Assembly (NCBI GenBank): GCA_017522745.1
Contig: JAFWYI010000209.1
Location: 1 to 5,710 of the forward strand
Direction: 5' to 3'
From: Mailhella sp.
GTDB taxonomy: Bacteria > Desulfobacterota > Desulfovibrionia > Desulfovibrionales > Desulfovibrionaceae
Length of the DNA stretch: 5,710 nt
Shown: positions 1 through 5,238 of the stretch, piece by piece
How positions within the stretch are numbered: the stretch's first letter is position 1
Layout of the letters: each line of letters begins with the position of its first letter
Made by a program: the position numbers and the translations under genes
The notes under the pieces: generated by a model
Told to the model about the DNA's origin: nothing
Database searches by the model: none
The model's input: only the letters and a program-made list of their open reading frames with translations

Positions 1-2
1 AA

Positions 3-23
3 TGACAAGGGCAAGCCCTGTCA
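3..23. repeat. Short imperfect inverted repeat
   Basis: The arms tgaca (3-7) and tgtca (19-23) are complementary. Inside them ggg (9-11) pairs with ccc (16-18), with a bulged A at 8 and a four-base loop. No T-run follows on either strand within view, so I do not call it a terminator. It could belong to a gene left of the window. Confidence 0.3.
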
Positions 24-29
24 ATGTAT

Positions 30-74
30 AAAAGCAAAGAGGACCGTCGCCCTGGATGACAGAGCGGCGGTCCT
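30..74 (-). terminator. Rho-independent terminator of the binding-protein gene
   Basis: An 11-base-pair stem is formed by 64-74 and 40-50 with one G-T wobble, enclosing a 13-base loop. Read on the minus strand the stem is followed by CTTTGCTTTTATA, an interrupted T-run. It lies about 45 bases past the stop codon of the binding-protein gene at 121, which suggests that gene is transcribed alone and not with a permease gene further left. Confidence 0.8.
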
Positions 75-120
75 GATTTCCGAAAAACGGAGAAGGATTA
101 CCGTGGATACGGCTGTGAGC

Positions 121-858
121 TTAGTCGCCCAGCCACTTCTTCACGAGTTCAGCTTCGATGCCCTTGGCGCGGATGGCGGCAAGGCCCTTGTTCAGCTTCT
201 CGACGAGTTCCTTCTGGTCCTTCTTGGCCACGAAGCCGAGCTGTTCGTTGGCTTCGGTACGGAAGGCAACGGTGAGCACGTCGGAGAAGCCTTCCTTCTT
301 GTTGGCGTAGTAGAGAGCCACAGGAGAGTCGCAGACCACGGCGTCGATACGGCCGTTCACGAGGTCCTGCATGGCAAGGCCAACGTCGTCGTATTCACGC
401 AGGGTGAATTCCACGCCGCACTTCTGAGCCACGAAGATGCCAGTGGTGCCGATCTGGCCGCCGACCTTCTTGCCCTTGAGATCGGCGAAGCCCTTGGCGG
501 ACTGGCCGTTCTGCATGACGATGATCTGGCTCACGTTGTAGTAGGGTTCGGTGAAGAGGAAGGCCTTCTGGCGTTCGGGGGTGATGGTCACGCCGGAAGC
601 CACGAGATCGTAGGAGCCAGCGGCCACACCGGCGAAAATGCCGTCCCAGGCCACGTTGCGGAATTCAGCTTCGAGACCGACTTCCTTGCAGATGGCGTGG
701 ACCATGTCCACGTCGAAACCGACGATCTGCTTGTTGTCGTCCAGCAGTTCCATGGGAGGCCAGGTGGGATTGCAGGCGACGGAAATCTTTTCAGCGGCGG
801 AGGCCGAGGAGACCATCACTGCGGGGAGCAGGATAGCGAGAAGGAAACGGCGGAACAT
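121..858 (-). CDS. Periplasmic amino-acid-binding protein of an ABC transporter (family 3)
   Basis: This encodes a 245-residue secreted solute-binding protein that would capture a polar amino acid in the periplasm and deliver it to an inner-membrane ABC importer. Residues 1-21 form a signal peptide: MFRR, a hydrophobic stretch, then A-S-A with likely cleavage before A22 or E23. The family 3 signature G-F-D-V-D-M lies at 47-52, the TPER motif (R96, a likely contact for the ligand carboxylate) at 93-96, and a second-lobe Asp (D177) follows the IDAVVCD stretch. Length and order fit HisJ/ArtJ/GlnH-type proteins; the ligand cannot be named. The start at 858 is chosen because AAGGAG sits seven bases upstream (866-871) and the signal peptide begins there. 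A longer frame from 951 would start upstream of the -35 box. No permease or ATPase gene is present in the window, so the partners must be encoded elsewhere. Confidence 0.93.
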   Translation of the reverse strand: MFRRFLLAILLPAVMVSSASAAEKISVACNPTWPPMELLDDNKQIVGFDVDMVHAICKEVGLEAEFRNVAWDGIFAGVAAGSYDLVASGVTITPERQKAFLFTEPYYNVSQIIVMQNGQSAKGFADLKGKKVGGQIGTTGIFVAQKCGVEFTLREYDDVGLAMQDLVNGRIDAVVCDSPVALYYANKKEGFSDVLTVAFRTEANEQLGFVAKKDQKELVEKLNKGLAAIRAKGIEAELVKKWLGD

Positions 859-900
859 GTTTTTTCTCCTTGGGAGGCAATACTTTTGCAGAATCAAAAT

Positions 901-930
901 ATTATGCGGAAGGAAAGCCGCTCCTGTCAA
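901..930 (-). promoter_or_regulatory. Sigma70-type promoter of the binding-protein gene
   Basis: On the minus strand a perfect -35 box TTGACA (925-930) is followed, after 18 bases, by a -10 box CATAAT (901-906), five of six matches. The predicted start near 893-895 leaves a leader of about 35 bases with the AAGGAG ribosome site. The -35 box sits exactly between the arms of a short inverted repeat, gctcc (920-924) and ggagc (931-935), which could bind a regulator or be chance. Confidence 0.75.
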
Positions 931-949
931 GGAGCTGGACGCAAAGTCC

Positions 950-986
950 ACACAAAAGGCCGCCCCCGGAAAACGAGGACGGCCTT
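950..986 (-). terminator. Probable terminator of the nfnAB operon
   Basis: The arms aaggccg (956-962) and cggcctt (980-986) form a perfect 7-base-pair stem, extendable by two C-G pairs past a mismatch. On the minus strand it is followed by TTTTGTGTGG, a short T-run. It begins about 20 bases past the stop of nfnB at 1007 and separates the operon from the next promoter at 925-930. Confidence 0.6.
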
Positions 987-1006
987 GCAGACGGAAGATG
1001 ATCTTT

Positions 1007-2401
1007 TTATTCGAGGCCCATCTTCTTCGCGATGGACTGGGCGGCGCGGCGGCCGGCGCCCATGGCGAGGATGACGGTAGCGGCGCCGGTCACGATGTCA
1101 CCGCCAGCATACACGTTGGGGATGGAGGTCTCGCCGTTCTCATCCACCGCGATGTAGTTGCGGTCGGTGAGCTTAAGGCCGGGCGTGCAGTCCAGCATCA
1201 GCGGGTTGGAACGTGTGCCGAGCGCCACGATGGCAAGGTCGGTAGGCTGCACGAAGTTGGAACCTTCCACAGGCTTGGGACGGCGGCGACCGGAAGCGTC
1301 GGGTTCGCCCAGCTCCATGCGCTGGAGTTCCACGCCGGTGAGCTGATTGTTCTCATCGGTGATGAAGCGCAGAGGAGCGGAGAGTTCGAGCAGCTGCACG
1401 CCTTCTTCCAGCGCGTGTTCGATCTCTTCACCGCGGGCGGGCATTTCCGCACGAGTACGGCGATACACGATATGCACGCTCTCCGCACCAAGACGCAGAG
1501 CGGTACGAGCGGCGTCCATGGCCACGTTACCGGCACCGAACACGGTGACATGCTTGCCGGGAGCCACGGGCGTGTCATAATTCGGGAAGGAATGTGCGCG
1601 ACCGAGGTTCACGCGGGTGAGGTATTCGTTGGCGGAGAACACGCCGATACAGTTCTCGCCGGGCACGCCGAGGAAGTACGGCAGACCGGCGCCCACACCG
1701 ATGAACACGGCTTCGTAGCCTTCATCGAGCAGGCTCTGCACGGTGACGGTGCGGCCGCCCACGTAATTGAGGCGGATATCCACGCCGGTGGAGCGCAGGC
1801 AGTCGAGTTCGCGGGCCACGACGTCCTTGGGCAGACGGAAGGCGGGGATGCCGTAGACGAGCACGCCGCCCGCTTCGTGCAGACCTTCGAACATGGTCAC
1901 ATCCACGCCAAGGCGGGAAAGATAGCCGGCGCAGGTGATGGAGGCAGGGCCGGAGCCGATACAGGCCACCTTGCGGCCCAGACGGATGACGCCGGTGGGG
2001 CATTCGTGCTTGGCGGTATCAGCCACGAAGCGTTCGAGGCGACCGATGGCCACAGGTTCGCCCTTCCTGCCGAGGATGCACTTGCCTTCGCACTGCTTTT
2101 CCTGCGGACAGACACGGCCGCACACGGCGGGCAGGGAGCTGGCCTTGTAGATGATGCGGTTGGCTTCGTCGAGATCGCCCTTGGCCACTTCAGCGATGAA
2201 GGCAGGGATGTCGATCTCCACAGGGCAGCCCTGACGGCAGAGCGGGTTCTTGCACTGGAGGCAGCGGGTAGCTTCGGCCTGCGCCATTTCGAAGGTGTAG
2301 CCGAGGGCTACTTCATCAAAGTTCTTGATGCGTTCTTCAGCGGGCTGGCAGGGCATTTCGTGACGAGCGATCTTCGCGCCCTTCATGACGGTCTGGCTCA
2401 T
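1007..2401 (-). CDS. nfnB: NfnB, large subunit of electron-bifurcating ferredoxin:NADP+ oxidoreductase (glutamate synthase small-subunit family)
   Basis: This 464-residue flavoprotein should bind FAD, NADP(H) and two [4Fe-4S] clusters and, with NfnA, couple NADPH oxidation to reduction of NAD+ and ferredoxin, or run in reverse, in the cytoplasm. The N-terminal cluster domain has Cys at 47, 50, 55, 59, 94, 98, 104 and 108. The FAD fold begins with G-S-G-P-A-S (149-154) and the NADP fold with G-A-G-N-V-A-M-D (289-296). A C-terminal Y-A-G-G-D-I-V motif (431-437) completes the FAD site. The sequence alone also fits GltD-like glutamate synthase small subunits. The NfnB call rests on the adjacent nfnA gene and the absence of a glutamate synthase large-subunit gene. 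The start at 2401 follows the nfnA stop by one base and has AAGGAGG (2408-2414) at six bases, indicating translational coupling. A longer frame from 2512 overlaps nfnA and is rejected. Confidence 0.9.
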   Translation of the reverse strand: MSQTVMKGAKIARHEMPCQPAEERIKNFDEVALGYTFEMAQAEATRCLQCKNPLCRQGCPVEIDIPAFIAEVAKGDLDEANRIIYKASSLPAVCGRVCPQEKQCEGKCILGRKGEPVAIGRLERFVADTAKHECPTGVIRLGRKVACIGSGPASITCAGYLSRLGVDVTMFEGLHEAGGVLVYGIPAFRLPKDVVARELDCLRSTGVDIRLNYVGGRTVTVQSLLDEGYEAVFIGVGAGLPYFLGVPGENCIGVFSANEYLTRVNLGRAHSFPNYDTPVAPGKHVTVFGAGNVAMDAARTALRLGAESVHIVYRRTRAEMPARGEEIEHALEEGVQLLELSAPLRFITDENNQLTGVELQRMELGEPDASGRRRPKPVEGSNFVQPTDLAIVALGTRSNPLMLDCTPGLKLTDRNYIAVDENGETSIPNVYAGGDIVTGAATVILAMGAGRRAAQSIAKKMGLE

Positions 2402-2402
2402 C

Positions 2403-3278
2403 TCAGTCCTCCTTCTTCTCGGCGAGCTTGTCCATGCAGTTGCAGCGATGTTCCTCACGGGCCTGAGCTTCCTGAGTACGGAAGGAGCCGAGACGGCTGC
2501 GGAGTTCCGCAAAGTCCACCTTATGGCCGTCGAATTCAGGACCGTCCACGCAGGTGAACTTCATTTCGCCGCCCACGGTCACGCGGCAGGCGCCGCACAT
2601 GCCGAGGCCGTCCACCATGAGGGAGTTCAGGCTCACGGTGGTGGGGGTGCCGTAGCTGCGGGTGAGTTCGGCCACAGCCTGCATCATGGGTACGGGACCG
2701 ATGCCGACCACTTCGGCGATGTTCGCGCCGTCTTCGTCGAGGCGGGCACGCACGAGGTCGGTCACGATGCCCTGAGAGCCCATGGAACCGTCGTCCGTGG
2801 AAACGAGGACTTCGTCGCAGAACAGGGAGAGTTCCTTGTGGAAGAGGAGCAGATCCTTGTTGCGGGCACCGATGCAGGCGATGACGTAGTTGCCCGCTTC
2901 ATGATGGCCCTTGGCGATGTGATGCATGGCGGCAACACCAGTACCGCCGCCCACGCAGATGACCTTCTTGGGCGCGGGGAAATTCTCGATATGCGTAGCA
3001 CGACCGAGCGGGCCGCACACGTCCTGGATGTAATCGCCTTCGTTCAGATCTTCCAGCATCTGGGTGGAACGGCCAAGCACCAGATACACGATGGTGATGG
3101 TGCCTTTTTCCTTGTCAGTGTCCGCGATAGTGAGAGGGAAGCGCTCACCGCGTTCGTCCACACGCAGGATGACGAAGTGGCCGGGACGCGCGGTAGCGGC
3201 GATCTGCGGGGCATCCAGAACCAGTTTGCTGGTACGACCCGGGATGAGCTTTTCCTTGTACAGTATCTTAGTGGGCAT
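2403..3278 (-). CDS. nfnA: NfnA, small subunit of electron-bifurcating ferredoxin:NADP+ oxidoreductase (ferredoxin-NADP+ reductase alpha/SudB/PyrK-like)
   Basis: This 291-residue subunit should hold FAD, the NAD(H) site and one [2Fe-2S] cluster. The flavin-binding R-F-P-L-T motif is at 46-50, the nucleotide fold C-V-G-G-G-T-G at 108-114, and a G-I-G-P-V-P-M-M motif at 192-199. The cluster-binding region is D223-x4-C228-x2-C231-x11-C243. In PyrK-type relatives the first position is Cys; here it is Asp, matching the unusual Asp ligand I recall for Nfn [2Fe-2S] clusters, which favours NfnA over a dihydroorotate dehydrogenase subunit. The C-terminus is charged and has a C-N-C at 279-281. Start 3278 is an ATG with GAGGAG (3285-3290) six bases upstream; a TTG start at 3317 would add 13 residues but has no clear ribosome site and lies in the palindrome. 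It is first in the operon with nfnB. Confidence 0.9.
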   Translation of the reverse strand: MPTKILYKEKLIPGRTSKLVLDAPQIAATARPGHFVILRVDERGERFPLTIADTDKEKGTITIVYLVLGRSTQMLEDLNEGDYIQDVCGPLGRATHIENFPAPKKVICVGGGTGVAAMHHIAKGHHEAGNYVIACIGARNKDLLLFHKELSLFCDEVLVSTDDGSMGSQGIVTDLVRARLDEDGANIAEVVGIGPVPMMQAVAELTRSYGTPTTVSLNSLMVDGLGMCGACRVTVGGEMKFTCVDGPEFDGHKVDFAELRSRLGSFRTQEAQAREEHRCNCMDKLAEKKED

Positions 3279-3303
3279 TGTGGTCTCCTCGTCCCTGATG
3301 AAG

Positions 3304-3323
3304 AACTGTTTGGTCAAACAATT
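3304..3323. promoter_or_regulatory. Operator-like palindrome at the nfnAB transcription start
   Basis: The arms aactgttt (3304-3311) and aaacaatt (3316-3323) are complementary at seven of eight positions around the four-base spacer ggtc. The site begins right after the -10 box of the nfn promoter, covering roughly +1 to +20, where repressor binding would block transcription. It resembles Rex sites (TTGT...ACAA) but the half-sites are two bases closer than in the usual 18-base Rex motif, so the regulator is not identified. It could also act as an RNA hairpin in the leader. Confidence 0.4.
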
Positions 3324-3328
3324 GAAGT

Positions 3329-3358
3329 TTTATAGGGGCAAACTCAAATCCCCGTCAA
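3329..3358 (-). promoter_or_regulatory. Sigma70-type promoter of nfnAB
   Basis: On the minus strand, -35 box TTGACG (3353-3358, five of six matches) and -10 box TATAAA (3329-3334, five of six) are separated by 18 bases. The start would fall near 3322, giving a leader of about 44 bases before the nfnA ATG. The -35 core is flanked by cccc and gggg, a small inverted repeat like the one around the binding-protein promoter. Confidence 0.75.
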
Positions 3359-3452
3359 GGGGTATGGATAGAAAGCACACAATTCGAAAAAAAAGCTGTA
3401 AGGAACCTTGCCGGAATACGCGAAAACGAAACATTCCGTAACCTTTTATAAC

Positions 3453-3481
3453 GTGACTCGCGCATCGCCTTCCGGTATACC
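3453..3481 (+). promoter_or_regulatory. Candidate promoter for the lipoprotein gene
   Basis: GTGACT (3453-3458) and TATACC (3476-3481) are 17 bases apart and each match the consensus at four of six positions. If used, the transcript would carry a leader of about 160 bases rich in inverted repeats. An AT-rich TATAAC at 3447-3452 is an alternative -10 box but lacks a recognisable -35 partner. Confidence 0.3.
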
Positions 3482-3504
3482 TGTAATCAAGAGTCCCCCC
3501 TCAG

Positions 3505-3601
3505 GCGGCACTGGCCGCACGCCGGTCACGCCGCACTGCAAACAACGCGAACCTTCGCGCCAGCATATCCCCCGGTCTGGACATCCCCTGCGTCCAGACC
3601 G
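3505..3601 (+). repeat. Series of three inverted repeats in the leader of the lipoprotein gene
   Basis: Three perfect inverted repeats follow one another: gcggc/gccgc (3505-3509 with 3514-3518), cgcgaa/ttcgcg (3546-3551 with 3554-3559), and a 10-base-pair stem (3573-3582 with 3592-3601) around a nine-base loop. None is followed by a T-run on either strand, so they are not ordinary terminators. They sit in the 372-base gap between divergent genes, in which I see no convincing additional gene. They may form a structured mRNA leader or binding sites. Confidence 0.5.
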
Positions 3602-3650
3602 CGCGGGAATACCCCCGAGCCAGCTTCATGCTCCTCACAAGGAGGATACT

Positions 3651-3944
3651 ATGCGCCGCATCCTTGCTTTCTGCCTCATCTGCATATTCTGTTTCTCGCT
3701 CACGGCCTGCGGGCCTCGTCATCACTCCACGCTTGCCGGAGCCGCCGTAGGCGCTGGCGTCGGCACCATCGGCGCAGCCGCCGTGGATGGGCATCCGCTC
3801 GTCGGCGCCCTGCTGGGAGCCGGTGTCGGCACTCTGGTAGGCGCGGCCATCGACCAGGACCGTCACGATCGCCGTCATCATCACGGCTGGCATGGCGGGC
3901 ATCGCCCTGCGCCGCGTCCGCATCACCATCGCGGCTGGCGCTGA
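3651..3944 (+). CDS. Small glycine-zipper lipoprotein with His-rich C-terminus
   Basis: This encodes a 97-residue protein. Residues 1-19 form a lipoprotein signal peptide ending in the lipobox L17-T-A-C20; Gly at +2 gives no inner-membrane retention signal under the E. coli rule, so the outer membrane is the likely location. Residues 29-67 contain two glycine-zipper segments, each with G-A-G-V-G-T (34-39 and 56-61), similar to the 17-kDa surface antigen/YMGG-type domain, which can insert in or span membranes. The tail 71-97 has nine His plus many Arg and could bind metal ions; this is inference. The ATG has GGAGG (3641-3645) five bases upstream. An in-frame extension back to 3408 crosses the inverted repeats and lacks a ribosome site, so it is rejected. 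No specific function can be assigned. Confidence 0.85.
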   Translation: MRRILAFCLICIFCFSLTACGPRHHSTLAGAAVGAGVGTIGAAAVDGHPLVGALLGAGVGTLVGAAIDQDRHDRRHHHGWHGGHRPAPRPHHHRGWR

Positions 3945-4000
3945 TATTTCCTCCGAAGAAAGGGCGTGGACACGCCAGTCCCCATGCGTCCCACGCGGCA

Positions 4001-4039
4001 AAGGCCGAAGCCCTATACAGGCTCCGGCCTTCTTTCTTT
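4001..4039 (+). terminator. Rho-independent terminator of the lipoprotein gene, possibly shared
   Basis: Arms aaggccg (4001-4007) and cggcctt (4025-4031) pair perfectly; after one mismatch agcc (4009-4012) pairs with ggct (4020-4023) around a seven-base loop. On the plus strand TTCTTTCTTTAA follows. On the minus strand the hairpin starts seven bases past the carbonic anhydrase stop but is followed only by TTGCC, so termination there would be weaker. Confidence 0.75.
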
Positions 4040-4943
4040 AATCATGCCTTCCGGGCAAGGCCGCTCCGTGCGGATCGCCATGATGTCTGACGTGATGATC
4101 CCGCCGCGCCGGCGAGCCGTGGAAATGCTCACCGTAATGGGCCCAGAGTTCTTCGCCGTGCTGTATCCAGTGATTGGCGTGAGGATGGCGCCCACGATGT
4201 TCGCCCGCAGGTTCCGCATGATGCGTGGGATCCGGCCGCCCCACCAGGGGTCGGAAAGCCTCCTCGCGGGCATCGTATTCGAGCAGTTCGCCGCTCTGCA
4301 GGTCGAAATACCAGCCATGCAGTTCCAGAGTCCCCTGCTCCACCGCCTCGCGCACCCATGGGAAGGTCCGCAGGTTCTCCAGCGAGAAGCGAAGGCTCCA
4401 TAGCTCACAGGCCCGGGCCTTGTCCTCTTCACAGGCGTCCGGCATCATTTCATCGACCTTCTCGAGGGCACGCCAGGCCACGGATACCCACGGTCCGATG
4501 AATTCATCATCCTCGGCTTCCTTCTGGAGTTCTCCGGCCAGCCAGCGGGCCTTGGCCCTGACCAGCGCATGGATGCCGCCACAGCAGGCGTGCCCCATGA
4601 CGATGATATCCCGCACCTTCAGATGCTTCACGGCGTATTCCAGCGCCGCACTCTGGCTCAGAGCCCCGCCTCCCGGTTCATAAGGGTGGACAAGATTCGC
4701 CACGTTACGCACCACGAACAGGTCACCGGGGCGGCTGTCTGTGAGCAGGACAGGATCGACCCGGGAATCACTGCATGCGATGACCAGCGCCAGAGGCTTC
4801 TGCCCACGCCTCAATTCCTGGAACAGAGGCTCTTCCGGATGATACCAGCGATGCTGGAAACGGCGGAAGCCCGAAGAAAGACGGACGACGAGCGGGTGAG
4901 TGTGCGGAGCGGCTCGGTGAGTTCGCAGGATGCGGAAAGACAT
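4038..4943 (-). CDS. Beta-class carbonic anhydrase with His-rich C-terminal extension
   Basis: This zinc enzyme interconverts CO2 and bicarbonate in the cytoplasm. Numbered from the ATG at 4943 (301 residues), the zinc and catalytic motif C57-S-D59-S-R61 and the second motif H118-A-C-C121-G-G are intact; C57, H118 and C121 are the expected zinc ligands, and D59/R61 the catalytic dyad. The canonical domain ends around 233 (E-L-L-E-Y-D at 219-224, then R-P-L). A further 67 residues contain 16 His, an extension unusual for this family. In this tail the third-position GC falls while another minus-strand frame keeps the bias, so a late frameshift is possible. The frame as read stops just before the terminator hairpin, which supports it. 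The start is uncertain: the ATG at 4943 lacks a clear ribosome site, and an in-frame GTG at 4979 would add 12 residues. Confidence 0.9.
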   Translation of the reverse strand: MSFRILRTHRAAPHTHPLVVRLSSGFRRFQHRWYHPEEPLFQELRRGQKPLALVIACSDSRVDPVLLTDSRPGDLFVVRNVANLVHPYEPGGGALSQSAALEYAVKHLKVRDIIVMGHACCGGIHALVRAKARWLAGELQKEAEDDEFIGPWVSVAWRALEKVDEMMPDACEEDKARACELWSLRFSLENLRTFPWVREAVEQGTLELHGWYFDLQSGELLEYDAREEAFRPLVGRPDPTHHAEPAGEHRGRHPHANHWIQHGEELWAHYGEHFHGSPARRDHHVRHHGDPHGAALPGRHD

Positions 4944-5019
4944 AGGGGCCCCCGGGATCTGAGATAAAGAGAAAATCACCCTAACCTACTAGGCTTTGTG
5001 GAGCAACAAAAAAATTAAC

Positions 5020-5049
5020 TTGACAGGTCGCCGCCATTTTCGATATCAA
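5020..5049 (+). promoter_or_regulatory. Sigma70-type promoter of the riboswitch and TerC/Alx gene
   Basis: A perfect TTGACA (5020-5025) is followed after 18 bases by TATCAA (5044-5049), four of six matches. The predicted start near 5056 lies just before the first strand of the riboswitch P1 stem, which fits the expected geometry. The promoter is divergent from the carbonic anhydrase gene. Confidence 0.65.
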
Positions 5050-5059
5050 TCGCCTTGAC

Positions 5060-5167
5060 GCAAAGGGGAGTAACTGGAACCGAGAGTTCCGGGTAATGTC
5101 AACAGCATGTCGCGGCGTATCCGCGACTGGCATTACCGTCAGCCCAACTGATGAGTGAGACCTTCGC
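5060..5167 (+). promoter_or_regulatory. yybP-ykoY manganese riboswitch aptamer
   Basis: The RNA shows the family's conserved segments: GGGGAGTA (5065-5072) near the 5' end, ATGTCAACAGCAT (5097-5109 region), and TGAGTGAGACC near the 3' end. Helices visible by eye are P1 gcaaagg (5060-5066) with ccttcgc (5161-5167, one mismatch), a hairpin ggaac/gttcc (5076-5080 with 5086-5090), ggtaatg (5092-5098) with cattacc (5131-5137), and gtcgcgg/ccgcgac (5109-5115 with 5121-5127). This class is known to bind Mn2+ and commonly precedes manganese exporters and TerC/Alx-family genes, as here. The 3' strand of P1 is also the 5' part of the terminator that follows, so Mn2+ binding that stabilises P1 should prevent termination and turn the gene on. 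That mechanism is inferred from the overlap. Confidence 0.93.
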
Positions 5168-5198
5168 GGCAATGTGATGTTGCCGGGAGGTCTTTTTT
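5158..5198 (+). terminator. Riboswitch-controlled intrinsic terminator
   Basis: AGACCTTC (5158-5165) pairs with GGAGGTCT (5186-5193, one wobble), then past a bulged G cggcaa (5167-5172) pairs with ttgccg (5180-5185) around a seven-base loop. Six T follow (5193-5198). Bases 5161-5167 are shared with the aptamer P1 stem, so the two structures exclude each other. Confidence 0.92.
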
Positions 5199-5238
5199 GT
5201 TTCCTTCCGGCAAGAAATTCTCGGGAGGATTCTTTTTT

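Noticed and set aside
638..2557. A 639-codon open frame on the plus strand
   Set aside because: It lies antisense to the binding-protein and nfnB genes, is rich in His/Gly/Ala as expected of an antisense frame, crosses two terminators and a promoter, and has no ribosome site or recognisable domain.
3279..3317. TTG start at 3317 extending NfnA by 13 residues
   Set aside because: No ribosome site precedes it, it overlaps the palindrome at the predicted transcription start, and the ATG at 3278 has a strong GAGGAG site.
3304..3323. Canonical Rex operator
   Set aside because: The half-sites are separated by six bases rather than the eight of the usual 18-base motif, so I list it only as an unassigned palindrome.
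2385..3335. A 316-codon open frame on the plus strand
   Set aside because: It is the antisense of nfnA, whose FAD, NAD and cluster motifs are unambiguous.
3966..4403. A 145-codon plus-strand frame opposite the carbonic anhydrase
   Set aside because: It overlaps the terminator and the zinc-enzyme gene on the other strand, has no ribosome site, and shows no known motif. Its wobble positions coincide with those of the alternative minus-strand frame, which explains its protein-like look.
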